64,000 nt of DNA from Planctomycetaceae bacterium (GCA_002683215.1 NYSY01000100.1:1-64000), one strand, 5' to 3'. Shown: positions 10,471 to 20,826, counted from the first letter of the stretch. Notes: generated by a model not told the origin, from the sequence alone. Program-made: numbers and translations.

Positions 10471-11502
10471 ATGCCCACGAACCCCTCCCCTCGCCACTCG
10501 ACGACGGTCGATCCCGCCGCGGAGATCGAATTCGTCGTGGACGCCCTCCGCGCCGAGCGGGACGCCATCGAGCGGATCGCGGCGAACGCCGACGCCTCCG
10601 CCGCGGACTGGGCCGCCGCCATCGGCCTCGTCGCCGACTGCGAAGGCCACGTGGTGGTGGCGGGCATGGGCAAGTCCGGTCTCGTCGGCGCCAAGATCTC
10701 CGCCACCCTCTCGAGCCTCGGCCGCCCCTCGCACATCCTGCACCCCGCCGAAGCCGTGCACGGGGACCTCGGACGGATCCGACGAGGCGACATCGCCCTG
10801 TTGCTCTCCTTCAGCGGAGAGACCGAGGAGGTCGTCGCCCTCGCCTCGATCCTCCGTGCCGACGAGGTGCCGTGCATCGGGATCAGTCGCGACGCGGGAA
10901 GTTCGCTCGGACGGGCGAGCGCCGCTCATCTCACGCTGGGCGACGTCACCGAGGCGTGCCCCCTGCAACTCGCGCCCACCGCAAGCACCACCGCGATGCT
11001 GGCGGTCGGCGACGCCCTCGCCCTCGCCGCCTCGCGGCGACGCGATTTCGACGCCGATGCCTTCCACCGACACCACCCCGGAGGCATGCTCGGCGCGGGA
11101 CTTCGCCCCATCCTCGAGGTGCTGCGATTCCGAGTCGGGGACAACGTCGTGGTGGTCGCCGAGACCCACACCGTGCAGGAAGCGCTGGTCGCCGCCGCGG
11201 CCGACCGACGGGCCGGCGCGATTCTGCTGGTCGACGACGACGGCCGACTCACCGGCATCTTCACCGACGGCGATCTTCGCCGACTGGTGCGCACCGAGGG
11301 TGCGGACGGCCTGCAACGACGGATCATCGAAGTCATGACGGCGAACCCCCGGCGACTCGACGCCCAGTCCCTGGTCCGGGACGCGGTTCGACTCGTGCGC
11401 GAACGACGCGTGGACGAGATCCCCGTGGTCGACGAACGCGGCGCGCCGGTCGGAATCGTCGACGTTCAGGATCTCATCTCCATGAAGGCCGTCCAGGAAT
11501 AG
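10471..11502 (+). CDS. kdsD: KpsF/GutQ family sugar-phosphate isomerase (arabinose-5-phosphate isomerase) with CBS domains
   Basis: VVVAGMGKSGLVGAKISATLSSLGRPSHILHPAEAVHGDLGRI, LLVDDDGRLTGIFTDGDLRR. Confidence 0.92.
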   Translation: MPTNPSPRHSTTVDPAAEIEFVVDALRAERDAIERIAANADASAADWAAAIGLVADCEGHVVVAGMGKSGLVGAKISATLSSLGRPSHILHPAEAVHGDLGRIRRGDIALLLSFSGETEEVVALASILRADEVPCIGISRDAGSSLGRASAAHLTLGDVTEACPLQLAPTASTTAMLAVGDALALAASRRRDFDADAFHRHHPGGMLGAGLRPILEVLRFRVGDNVVVVAETHTVQEALVAAAADRRAGAILLVDDDGRLTGIFTDGDLRRLVRTEGADGLQRRIIEVMTANPRRLDAQSLVRDAVRLVRERRVDEIPVVDERGAPVGIVDVQDLISMKAVQE

Positions 11503-12202
11503 GCCCGCGACACGCCGTTCGAACCGGAGGCTCGACGTGGAGCTTCTGCTCGAAGCGATCGGCCACGGCCTCCCCGTGCTTCGTGCCGACGGCGGAATCA
11601 ACGGTGACAACGCCGAACAGATGGTCGTCGACGACGTCGTCAAGGTCGTCGACCGGGGCATCCCGGACTCAAGCGACCTGAAGGTCGCCTCCAGCGCGAG
11701 GCTCGCGGCCCTTCCGATGCTTCAGCGCCCGGGTCGCACCCACGGCGACGAGGCGAAGGTCGCCGCGGTCAACAGCATCGTCGCCCCGGTGCCCCGGATC
11801 ATCCGGCTGAGCGTGACCCTCTCCATTCACCCCGGACGCGAACCGGGCGAAGCTCGCGTGCCGCGGGGGCTGATTTCCGCCCCATCCAGGCCTGGAAGTC
11901 GGATCCCCCGCCCGCCCCGGACCCTGCGATCCACTTTTTTTCGGACAACGCCCGACACCACCCGGTGTGGTGGAGGGCGAGGCCGTACCACCATGGGGTG
12001 GGCACTTCGCCGCAAAGTCCGGAAAAATCACGATTCGGACGTGACGGTCTGGGTTATCCGGTCGACCCCGAGTGCAAGCCGTGCCGAAGACCTCTCCTGC
12101 CAGAGGGATGGAACGGTGCCGATACGAGCCCCGGCCCGCACCAACGCTCCGGCACGCGACGATTCCGATCTTCCCTTCCCGCAACCCTGGAGAGAACCGC
12201 CC

Positions 12203-12403
12203 ATGCCCGCCAAGGACCACCTGATCGAGGCCATTCGCGAATACAACGGTTCCGCCCGCCGCGACTGGCTCAGCCAGTTCGATGACGACTCCCTCCGTCG
12301 ATACCTCGATCACCTTCTCCACGGACAGGAGCCGCGTGGCGGCCAGAGTCGGTGGCGACGCCCCGATGATTCTCCGGCCATGCTGGTTCGAAACGCCGGG
12401 TGA
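12203..12403 (+). CDS. Small conserved-looking hypothetical protein (66 aa)
   Basis: MPAKDHLIEAIREYNGSARRDWLSQFDDDSLRRYLDHLLHGQEPRG...; ggagag RBS-like sequence just upstream; terminator downstream. Confidence 0.6.
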   Translation: MPAKDHLIEAIREYNGSARRDWLSQFDDDSLRRYLDHLLHGQEPRGGQSRWRRPDDSPAMLVRNAG

Positions 12404-12447
12404 TCCCGGCTCGGCCCGGCTGATGGACCGACCCTCCCGAATCAAAG

Positions 12448-12484
12448 CCGCCCCACGTCGCTCGACGGCGTGGGGCGGTCTGTA
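12448..12484 (+). terminator. Hairpin terminator, possibly bidirectional, between 66-aa ORF and response regulator
   Basis: CCGCCCCACG...CGTGGGGCGG then TCTGTATT. Confidence 0.6.
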
Positions 12485-12524
12485 TTCGTGGAGCCGAAGC
12501 ACCTGCTGGAGCGAGTGACCTCGT

Positions 12525-13013
12525 TCAGCCGTTCGACGCGTTCGGCCCGTCATTCAAAAGATCGGCGAGTCGCTTGCGAAGCAGTGCCACGCGGAGCAGG
12601 CTCGTGACGCGGGTGATCAATTCGAGTTTGTTGACCGGCTTCGACAGGAAGTCATCGGTGCCGCTCTCCACCGCTCGTTCATAGTCGGGCACCTCGTTGA
12701 GGGCCGTGACCATGATGATCGCGGTATCCCGCGTGTCGGGATTCGACTTGATCTTCTGACAGACCTCGAAACCGGACATCCGCGGCATCATGACGTCGAG
12801 CAGAACGAGGTCGGGACGATTCCGGGCCACCTGCTCCATCGCTTCGACCCCGTCCATCGCCGTCTCGGTCCGGCAGGGCAGATCATCGAGATAGGCCTGC
12901 ATGAGTTCGAGGTTCTGTTCGTTGTCGTCGACCAGCAGGACCACCGCGTCGTCCAACGGCACGTCGGCGTCGATGGAGGCGGCATCCGTTGAATTCCGGG
13001 CGTCGTTGCTCAT
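12525..13013 (-). CDS. Response regulator receiver-domain protein
   Basis: VVLLVDDNEQNLELMQAYL...PDLVLLDVMMPRMSGFEVC...IIMVTALNEV...FLSKPVNKLEL. Confidence 0.9.
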   Translation of the reverse strand: MSNDARNSTDAASIDADVPLDDAVVLLVDDNEQNLELMQAYLDDLPCRTETAMDGVEAMEQVARNRPDLVLLDVMMPRMSGFEVCQKIKSNPDTRDTAIIMVTALNEVPDYERAVESGTDDFLSKPVNKLELITRVTSLLRVALLRKRLADLLNDGPNASNG

Positions 13014-13038
13014 GAGATGGATGGTACCGACCCCAGCG

Positions 13039-14382
13039 TCAGACGACATCGTCCTCGTCGGTTTCGGGGGCGGGATCAGCACCCTCGAACAGGTCGAGAA
13101 TGTCCGACCGGAGCCGTTCCTCGGAACCGGGCCCGAAACCGGCCCTCACCGAGACGATCCGACCGTCGGCATCGATGATCACCGTGGTCGGCAGACCTCG
13201 GACACGATACGCCTCGGCCACCGCACCATCGAGATCCAGCACGACGTCGAGCCCCGCCACCCGGGGCCCCTGCTCGGCGAGAAACGCCCTGATCCGGTTG
13301 CGTCGGGCCTCGAGGGTCCGAGACTGCTCACTGGTGTTCACCGCCACCACGTCGAGCGGAAGGCCGTTGGCCTCGGCCCAGGCCGTGAGTTCGGCGAGGG
13401 CCGGCAACGCCGCCCGGCAGGGACCGCACCAGGTCGCCCAGAAGTCGAGGACCACGACCTTGCCGCGGGAGGCCTGCAGTTCGAAGCCGAGACCATCGAC
13501 CCCGGGAAGATCCACGTCGGGCGCGGTTCGACCCGCGGCGAGCCCACCGCCTCGAGGTCGCTCGCCGCCCGCCCGCGGAGCCGCCTTCACGAGGGCCGCG
13601 GCGCTGTCGACCTGCTGACGCGTCCCGATCGGAAGTTCGAACGCCTCGGCCTTCGGTTCGAACGGCTTGATGTCGTAGGTGTACGCGTATTCGAGCTCGA
13701 TCCCATCCTGCACGAAGATGCCACCGTGAATGCGGACGAAGGCTTCGATCGGGAGATTCGTCTTCGGGTCGACGTCGATCCGCATGTCCTCGAAGTCGCT
13801 CGTCAATTCGATGCGCCGGATCGCCCGCCCCCCCACGTCCACCGTCTTCACCGAAGTCGGCTGGAGCCAGGGAGCACGCGAGTGAAGCTGCATCGCGCAC
13901 TCTTCCGGGACCGGTTCTCCGAGCCCCAGCGCCAACGCCGGCCAGGGCAGATCGCTGAAGGTCGCGAGCAGGCCGTAGTACGGCGACCCATCGTCCTTCC
14001 GTTCGTGATAGAGCCCGTCGGAGGACTCGTGAACGGTTCGAATCGACCCGTCGGCGAGCCGGATGCGAAATCCATCGAACGCCGCGATCGCGCCTCGCTC
14101 GGGCACGATGGTCCAGAGCGCGGTGCGGGGCGCTGCGTCGGCGCGACGTTCGCCCTCGACCGTGGAGATCACGACCTGCTCCCGAACCTCGATCGGACTC
14201 GCCCGCATGGTCTCGATGACGGTACGCAACGCGTTCGACGCCTCGGGATCCGCATCACGCATCTGCGCCTCGGCCGGTCGGGCGAGCACCATCAGGGCCG
14301 CGACGACCACCATCATCACCGGCGCGAGGACGCGGCCCCGGAAAACAGTCGGACTCAGATGGAACCGATTCATGTCGTTCAT
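13039..14382 (-). CDS. Secreted TlpA/thioredoxin-like protein (DUF2092-like N-terminal region)
   Basis: Signal peptide; VVVLDFWATWCGPCRAALPALAELTAWAEANGLPLDVVAVN. Confidence 0.85.
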   Translation of the reverse strand: MNDMNRFHLSPTVFRGRVLAPVMMVVVAALMVLARPAEAQMRDADPEASNALRTVIETMRASPIEVREQVVISTVEGERRADAAPRTALWTIVPERGAIAAFDGFRIRLADGSIRTVHESSDGLYHERKDDGSPYYGLLATFSDLPWPALALGLGEPVPEECAMQLHSRAPWLQPTSVKTVDVGGRAIRRIELTSDFEDMRIDVDPKTNLPIEAFVRIHGGIFVQDGIELEYAYTYDIKPFEPKAEAFELPIGTRQQVDSAAALVKAAPRAGGERPRGGGLAAGRTAPDVDLPGVDGLGFELQASRGKVVVLDFWATWCGPCRAALPALAELTAWAEANGLPLDVVAVNTSEQSRTLEARRNRIRAFLAEQGPRVAGLDVVLDLDGAVAEAYRVRGLPTTVIIDADGRIVSVRAGFGPGSEERLRSDILDLFEGADPAPETDEDDVV

Positions 14383-14474
14383 GCCGTGACGCTCCTCGCA
14401 GTCGATGACCCCGGACGGCAGGCGACGAAACCGCCGCCCCCCCGGTCCTGATCACATGGTAGGTGCCAAAGACA

Positions 14475-14508
14475 CCGCCCGATCACGAATCTCCTCGCGA
14501 TCGGGCGG
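14475..14508 (-). terminator. Hairpin terminator downstream of the 14539..15831 gene
   Basis: CCGCCCGATC(acga)...GATCGGGCGG inverted repeat. Confidence 0.5.
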
Positions 14509-14538
14509 CGCCGATGGACCTCGATCCGGGGGCTTCGA

Positions 14539-15831
14539 TCAGCCCTTTTCGGCGGCGGCGGTCTTCAATTCGGTCTTCATGGTGTCGACCATCGAGGGAT
14601 CGAATCCCTGATGCACGACTTCGATCCTGCCATCCCGGCCGATGATGAAGCTGGTCGGGATGCCGGTCACGCCGTACTTGCCGACGACCGAATCATCACC
14701 GTCGAAGAGGCTCTGGAACGCGAAATTCTGACCGTCCCAGTACTGCTTCGCACCCGTGAGCTTCGCGGCGGGCTCGCCCTGTTCCCAGGCGTTGACGCCG
14801 AAGAACTTGACCGGAAGGCCTTCGGAGGCCGCCCACTTGACGACCTCGTTCAGCACCGGGAGACCACGCTTGCACGGGCCGCACCAGGTCGCCCAGAAGT
14901 CGAGGACCACCACTTGGCCACGGAGGCTGGAGAGCTTGACGGTCCCGCCGTCGAACGTCTTCAACTCGAAGTCGGGGGCTTCATCACCGACGGCCAGAGG
15001 CTGGGGGCCGAGCTGGTCGGGGGTGTCGACCCGGATCTTCCCAGCGGTATCGAACGCGATCGGGGACGCGAGGGCCTTCTCGATCTTGTTCTGGATCGTG
15101 AAGGCGACGTCGATGCCGGCGCCCGCGGGCATGCCGGGAGGCGTCACCTTCAAGTCGATTCGGTCGACGAGCCCGGTCTTCGCGTTCATCGAAACGACGG
15201 CCTTGCCCCCTTCGCCCTCCAGCAGGGCCTGGAAGCCGGTGTCGACGGTGCGGAATCCGGTCAGTTTCGGATCGACGATCGCGCCGAGGCCGAACATGCC
15301 CGGAATCTGCTCCGGCTTCAGCTTGGCAGGATCGCCCACCCGGAACAGATACGCCGGATCCGGAACGCCGCCACCGCCGGTCGCCGCGAGAACCGCGGAC
15401 TGGACGTCTCCGTCGACGATCTCCTGCGACATGAATCGCGACTCGTCCGACGGCATCAGCATGAAGAACGTGCTGCTGGTCGACAGCATCCGCATCTGGC
15501 CGTCCACCATGATGTCGAACGCGCCATTCGCGCCCCACTTGGAGTCGATCAGGGTCTTCTGCCGGCCCATCGGGGCCATGACGTCGATCACGATGTTCTC
15601 GACCAGCGCCGGTGCCTTGCGGTAGGCCTCACCCGTCCGGGCGAACTGTTTGATGCCGTTCGCGATCGCCTCCGCGGTGCGGTCCGCGTCGGTGAAGGAC
15701 GCGGCGTCCGCCTTCGTGAAACCGGCGGCGGGCGACGAGGCCTTCGGCGGCTTCGGCGGATCCTGAGCGACGGCGGGAAGGACGGTGGCGAACACGGCAC
15801 CGGCGGCGAGCGCGGCGGTCAACTGTCTCAT
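14539..15831 (-). CDS. Secreted TlpA/thioredoxin-like protein (DUF2092-like), paralogue of 13039..14382
   Basis: MRQLTAALAAGAVFATVLPAVAQ signal peptide; VVVLDFWATWCGPCKRGLPVLNEVVKWAASEGLPVKFFGVN. Confidence 0.87.
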   Translation of the reverse strand: MRQLTAALAAGAVFATVLPAVAQDPPKPPKASSPAAGFTKADAASFTDADRTAEAIANGIKQFARTGEAYRKAPALVENIVIDVMAPMGRQKTLIDSKWGANGAFDIMVDGQMRMLSTSSTFFMLMPSDESRFMSQEIVDGDVQSAVLAATGGGGVPDPAYLFRVGDPAKLKPEQIPGMFGLGAIVDPKLTGFRTVDTGFQALLEGEGGKAVVSMNAKTGLVDRIDLKVTPPGMPAGAGIDVAFTIQNKIEKALASPIAFDTAGKIRVDTPDQLGPQPLAVGDEAPDFELKTFDGGTVKLSSLRGQVVVLDFWATWCGPCKRGLPVLNEVVKWAASEGLPVKFFGVNAWEQGEPAAKLTGAKQYWDGQNFAFQSLFDGDDSVVGKYGVTGIPTSFIIGRDGRIEVVHQGFDPSMVDTMKTELKTAAAEKG

Positions 15832-15987
15832 GAGAACCAACTCCGGGAAGGTGACGCGTGAAGCGTCGAGGAGGGTGGGGACACGGGCCCAGGCCGAGCG
15901 GATCGGCCATCCGACATCGGGGCACACGCCACCGATCAGGTTGAGAATCGTACCGACCGACACCCCGAGAGGTTCGGGAATACGACC

Positions 15988-16494
15988 TCAGGCCGTCGAA
16001 ACCCCGCCGATGTCCGTCGAAACCGAGGAATCCCACGGTGCGGGATCGGGAAAAATCGCCCGAAGCGGCGTCACCACGAAGTCCCGGGACCACATTCGCG
16101 GGTGTGGAAGCTCGAGGCCGGGCTCGGAGATCCGCAGCTCGCCCACGAACAGAAGATCCAGATCGAGGGTCCGCGGCCGGCAACCCGGCCCCCGGCGTCG
16201 GCCGAACCCCGCTTCGATCGCCAGCAGACGGGAGAGCACCGGACGCGGCGCGAGGCGGGTCTCGCCACCGAACACGGTGTTCAGGTAGTCCGGATGCGGG
16301 GTGGTCTCGCCGGCCGGAAGAAGGGGTTCGGATTCGAGCAGCGGACCTCGCCGGAGGTCACGAACGCCGGGGGTTCGACCGAGAAGTTCGAACGCCCGAT
16401 CGATCTGACCACGCCGATCTCCGAGATTGGAACCGACCCCCACCGCGAAGGTCCGCCAGACGGCCGTCGACCGGGGTGCGTCACCGTCGCTCAT
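15988..16494 (-). CDS. folK: 2-amino-4-hydroxy-6-hydroxymethyldihydropteridine diphosphokinase
   Basis: VGSNLGDRRGQIDRAFELL...LLAIEAGFGRRRG...RTLDLDLLFVGE...LPHPRMWSRDFV. Confidence 0.93.
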   Translation of the reverse strand: MSDGDAPRSTAVWRTFAVGVGSNLGDRRGQIDRAFELLGRTPGVRDLRRGPLLESEPLLPAGETTPHPDYLNTVFGGETRLAPRPVLSRLLAIEAGFGRRRGPGCRPRTLDLDLLFVGELRISEPGLELPHPRMWSRDFVVTPLRAIFPDPAPWDSSVSTDIGGVSTA

Positions 16495-17750
16495 GACGCC
16501 TCCGTCCGCTCCCAGAGGAGCGATGCCTCGACGCCGGTGGCACGAAATCGAATCATCTGAAGCGCCATGGCCACCGTTCGGGATCGAACCACACCACGAT
16601 CACCCGGAAACCGGAAACATCGCGCCTCGACGTCACCGGCGTGCGAAACCGCGATCCAAACCGTGCCGACGGGCTTGTCCGCCGATCCGCCGTCCGGCCC
16701 GGCGATGCCGGAGGTCGCGATGCCGAGATCCGCGCCGGCGCGTTTCGCGGCACCGACCGCCATGGCCGCGACGACGGCCTTCGACACCGCGCCGTCCCGC
16801 TCGATGACCGAGGGATCGACGCCGAGGTCCTCGATCTTGCGACGATTCTCGTAGGTGACCCAACCACCTCGGTACCAGGCGCTGGACCCCGCGACGTCGG
16901 TGATCGCCCCACCGATCATGCCGCCGGTGCAGCTCTCCGCGGTGGCGAGCGTCAGATCGGCCCGGGACAGTTCGAAGCCGACGGCTTCCGCGAGCGTGAC
17001 GTCGCCCCGCCCGAACACGAACGGCCGCCAGGCCGACTCGATCGTGGAGGCCATCGTTTCGATTCGGCCTCGATCCCTTTCGTCACGCCCCCGGATCCGC
17101 GCGGACAGAACGCCCTGCGACACGGTGGTCGCGACCGGAAGGTCGTTGTCACGTTCCATCATCGATTCGATCAGGGACGCCGCATCCGATTCACCGATGC
17201 CGGAGGCCCGAACCACGATCATGGGTCTCGGGGTCGCGAGCGGCAGCGACTCGAGCACGCGCTCGAACATCGGATGCATCTCGCGCGGTGGCCCGGGCAG
17301 CACCACGATCTCGGTGTCACCGATCCGTCCCTGCAGACCCGGTGCGGTTCCGTTGGGGTTCGCAAGACAGATCGCGGCATCGGGTCGAAGGGCCTGTCGA
17401 AGGTTGCCGCCAGGCATCGGACGTCGTCGCCCGGCGTACCAGGCTTCGAGGTCGCGGCGCGCAGCCGCGTCCTCCACCAGCGGGGACCTCATGGCGTGAG
17501 CGACCGCGTCCCGCGACACGTCGTCGAGGGTCGGCCCGAGTCCGCCGGTGATCACCACGAGCCCGACGCGATTCGCGGCGTCGCGGATCGCCGCTGCGAT
17601 CGCGTCCGCGTCGTCCCCTTCCACGCGATGTTCCAGCACGCGACAGCCCCGGGCGGCGAGCGTTGCCGCAAGATGACGACCGTGCGTGTCGAGGGTCTCG
17701 CCCGCAAGCAGTTCGTCCCCGACGGAAATGGTCACGGCGGTGCGGATCAC
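16491..17750 (-). CDS. cinA: CinA-like competence/damage-inducible protein
   Basis: AVTISVGDELLAGETLDTHGRHLAATLAARG...VVITGGLGPTLDDVSRDAVA...TLATAESCTGGMIGGAITDVAGSSAWYRGGWVTY. Confidence 0.94.
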   Translation of the reverse strand: MIRTAVTISVGDELLAGETLDTHGRHLAATLAARGCRVLEHRVEGDDADAIAAAIRDAANRVGLVVITGGLGPTLDDVSRDAVAHAMRSPLVEDAAARRDLEAWYAGRRRPMPGGNLRQALRPDAAICLANPNGTAPGLQGRIGDTEIVVLPGPPREMHPMFERVLESLPLATPRPMIVVRASGIGESDAASLIESMMERDNDLPVATTVSQGVLSARIRGRDERDRGRIETMASTIESAWRPFVFGRGDVTLAEAVGFELSRADLTLATAESCTGGMIGGAITDVAGSSAWYRGGWVTYENRRKIEDLGVDPSVIERDGAVSKAVVAAMAVGAAKRAGADLGIATSGIAGPDGGSADKPVGTVWIAVSHAGDVEARCFRFPGDRGVVRSRTVAMALQMIRFRATGVEASLLWERTEAS

Positions 17751-19264
17751 GCGTCGGCCGACCCTTCCTCCTCCACCCGGAGGACGCCGAGCGCGTCCGT
17801 CGGCCGGTCGGAGTCCCGACCCGAGCCGTGGACGAACACGCAGGCGTCTCCGGCCACGGTGATGCCGGCGGCGAGCGCCTCCCGGACCGCGACCCGAAGG
17901 AAAGCCCCGCGACCGGAAACCGGCGGCACCACCAGCGGCCGCACCCCTCGCAACAGCCGCATCCGCCGGGCGAGTCGCGGCTCGCTGGTGAACACCACGA
18001 TCGGAATCTGGAAACGTTCGCGGCTCAGCAGCCAGGCGGTGTGTTCGTCATGGGACCACGCGAGCACCGCGACCGCTTCGATCTCGCGGGCGATCCGTCG
18101 CGCTCCGGCGGCGATCGCCGGCATCCACGGATCCGCCATCTCCACCAACGATGCCTCGGGCGAGTCGACCCGTTCGGGTTCATCGGCCCAGGCCTCCGTC
18201 GCGCGCGAGATCCGCCCGAGCATCTCGACCGCGAGGGCGGGATGCGATCCGATCGCGGTCTCACCGCTGAGCATCAGCGCGTCGGTTCCGTCGAGAATCG
18301 CGTTCGCGACGTCGGTCGCCTCGGCGCGGGTCGGCGTCGGCGCGTCGATCATGCTCTGGAGCATCTGGGTCGCGACGATCACCGGTCGGCCCGCCGCCAC
18401 CGCCGCCGCGACGATCCGCTTCTGGGTCACCGGCACTTCCGCGATGTCCATCTCCACCCCGAGGTCGCCCCGCGCGACCAGCACCGCATCGCTTGCCGCG
18501 ATCACGTCGACGATCCCGCGAACCGCCGCGGGTCGTTCGATCTTCGACACCAGGCCCGGGGCCACGCCGTCCTGCTCGAGCACGGATCGAAGCCGCCGCA
18601 GGTCGTCGCCGTCGCGGACGAAGCTCACCGCGATGTAGTCGACTCCGCCGGCCGCCATCGCCCGTGCGAGTTCGAGATCCCGCGGCGTCACCGCGGGAAG
18701 CTCCGGGTCGCTGTCGGGAAGGTTGACCCCCATTCGGGGGCGCAGCGGCCCACCGACGACCACCGAACATCGAATCGCCGGCCCGACCTCCGTTCGGTCG
18801 ATCTCGAACGCCCGAAGCCGGATGTTGCCATCATCGAGCAGCACGCGGTCGCCGACCTCGATGGCCTCCAGCACGTCGTCCGCATCGATCGCGATCGATG
18901 CGATCGATGCACCGGATGAGGACGCGGTTCCAGATGATTCAGACGATGCGGAGGAAGCACGCCCGCCCCGCAACATCACCTCGGCTCCGGTGACCACTTC
19001 CGGTTCGACCCGGAGCCCCAGCCGGATCTTCGGGCCCGGAAGATCCGCCATGATCCCGATCGGCCGATCGAGGCGGGCTTCGATCGATCGGATCCGCGAG
19101 AGCGTCGCCTGATGGGTCGCCAGGGTCCCGTGGCTCAGATTGAGCCGGAGCACGTCGGCCCCGGCGGCGACGATGGCCTCGATACCCTCTCCGGAGTCGC
19201 AGGCCGGTCCGACCGTGGCGACGACCTTCGTTCGGGCGGTCCGTGGACCTCGGGCCAGACTCAT
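17747..19264 (-). CDS. pyk: Pyruvate kinase
   Basis: RTKVVATVGPACDSGEGI...LRLNLSHG...DLPGPKIRLG...VARGDLGVEMDIAEVPVTQKRI...ATQMLQSMI. Confidence 0.95.
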   Translation of the reverse strand: MSLARGPRTARTKVVATVGPACDSGEGIEAIVAAGADVLRLNLSHGTLATHQATLSRIRSIEARLDRPIGIMADLPGPKIRLGLRVEPEVVTGAEVMLRGGRASSASSESSGTASSSGASIASIAIDADDVLEAIEVGDRVLLDDGNIRLRAFEIDRTEVGPAIRCSVVVGGPLRPRMGVNLPDSDPELPAVTPRDLELARAMAAGGVDYIAVSFVRDGDDLRRLRSVLEQDGVAPGLVSKIERPAAVRGIVDVIAASDAVLVARGDLGVEMDIAEVPVTQKRIVAAAVAAGRPVIVATQMLQSMIDAPTPTRAEATDVANAILDGTDALMLSGETAIGSHPALAVEMLGRISRATEAWADEPERVDSPEASLVEMADPWMPAIAAGARRIAREIEAVAVLAWSHDEHTAWLLSRERFQIPIVVFTSEPRLARRMRLLRGVRPLVVPPVSGRGAFLRVAVREALAAGITVAGDACVFVHGSGRDSDRPTDALGVLRVEEEGSADA

Positions 19265-20826
19265 CCGGCGCTCCCCTTCGATTCGATGATGGACTGGTAC
19301 ACGGACCGAAAGTGGGCCCGGGCGATGCGGCGAAGGATCTCCGTGGGATCACCCTCCGAAGGCCAGAGACCCTCGTCCGCCCAGCCCCGACGCAGCCAGC
19401 CCTTCTTCACGACGTCGAGGGCCGCGGGGTCGTCGAGGTCGTAGGACGTGTCCCCCGGTCCCGGAATCATCGGGAACGAATCGAACTCGACGAGCATCCG
19501 CCGGAGTTCGGGGTCGTCCACATCCTCGGCGGTGACGAGCCCCTTCGGATCGGCCGGATAGGCGGGGTGGCTGGTGATGGTCCGCCAGGCCGTTTCAAGG
19601 AGCTCCGCCTGATCGAGCGCCATCGCACGGAACAGCGGCGCGATGAACGCCCGCATCGCGCCGTTGGGTTTCTCGACCGCCGTCGCGATCGACCAGGGGT
19701 CGACCCGGTCGACGAATCGATCGAAGTCCGCGTCGTACATCGATCGCCGGATCGGAAGTCTCCGAAGTTCGAACTGACGAGGGCCGCGGCCGGCCTCGGT
19801 GACCGGAAACTGCCAGAGCGCCTGTCCGTCCTCGCTGAGCACGTAATCGATGAACCGTCGGGCGAGTTCCCGATTCGGCGCTCCAGTGAGCACCGCGATG
19901 GGATCGGGGTCGATGACGGTCTCACCGGGAGGATCGACGTATCCGACCCGTCCGACCGCATCGACTCCGGCGAGCCCGGCGCGGACCGCCGCGTCCTTGG
20001 TCCGCTGCGCCTCGTAACGCCCGTAGAAATCGATGCAGACCGCCGCCGCGGTCTCCCCCGCGGCGACCTCGATCGGCCCCTTGGTGCTGCTGCCGGCGAA
20101 GGACCGGGCGTTGGCCGCGAGCCGTCGCAGGATCCGCCAGCCGTCGTCCCAGCCGCGTCGCTGGAGGATCGCCTCGAAGGCGGTGGTCACCGATCCGCTC
20201 ATCCCCGGATCGACCATCGTGATCCAGCCCTCGTACTCCGGAACGGTCAGATCCTGCCAGGTGCCGGGCGTCTCCACCCCGAGCTGCTGGAGCACGTGTC
20301 GATTGAAGACGATGCCGAAGCTCGAGACCGCGGTCCCGAACCAGCGATGCCCGGGATCGAAGAGCGGCTGATCGGCGATCCGTCCGTCACCGTAGATCGA
20401 GGTGAGCCAGGCGTCGGTGACATCGACCTCCGAAAGCACCGTGGTCTCGCGGTCCTCGCCGTCGACCTTCACGCGGAGCGGCTTCGAGAGTTGCGTGAAC
20501 TCGTAGCTACCACCGCCCCAGAGAAGATCCGCGTTGCCGCCGGGCTCGATTCCGCCGTCGAGGGCCGCGGAATATTCGGAAATCAGGAGCTTTCGAATCT
20601 CGCTGGTGCCGCCCGGGGTGCTCCAGACGACCTGCACCGGGGCGCCGAACGTCGTCTCGTACCACTTCTCGAATCCGTGCTTGAATTCCCAGCGGATCTG
20701 CTCGTTGTGCGGGGTGACGATGACGAGCCTCGGCGCATCCGGATCCACCTCCTCGCCCTTCGGTTCGAGCAGGAAGGGACCGGCCAGCAGGATGACCAGG
20801 AACAGGATGGGGAGATATCGAAGCAT
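19261..20826 (-). CDS. ABC-type extracellular solute-binding protein
   Basis: N-terminal TM/signal MLRYLPILFLVILLAGPFLL; periplasmic binding-protein-like body (FGIVFNRHVLQQLGVETPGTWQDLTVPEYEGWITMVDPGMSGS). Confidence 0.8.
   Translation of the reverse strand: MLRYLPILFLVILLAGPFLLEPKGEEVDPDAPRLVIVTPHNEQIRWEFKHGFEKWYETTFGAPVQVVWSTPGGTSEIRKLLISEYSAALDGGIEPGGNADLLWGGGSYEFTQLSKPLRVKVDGEDRETTVLSEVDVTDAWLTSIYGDGRIADQPLFDPGHRWFGTAVSSFGIVFNRHVLQQLGVETPGTWQDLTVPEYEGWITMVDPGMSGSVTTAFEAILQRRGWDDGWRILRRLAANARSFAGSSTKGPIEVAAGETAAAVCIDFYGRYEAQRTKDAAVRAGLAGVDAVGRVGYVDPPGETVIDPDPIAVLTGAPNRELARRFIDYVLSEDGQALWQFPVTEAGRGPRQFELRRLPIRRSMYDADFDRFVDRVDPWSIATAVEKPNGAMRAFIAPLFRAMALDQAELLETAWRTITSHPAYPADPKGLVTAEDVDDPELRRMLVEFDSFPMIPGPGDTSYDLDDPAALDVVKKGWLRRGWADEGLWPSEGDPTEILRRIARAHFRSVYQSIIESKGSAG

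Noticed and set aside
16641-18638. 665-aa plus-strand ORF
   Set aside because: Antisense to cinA and pyk
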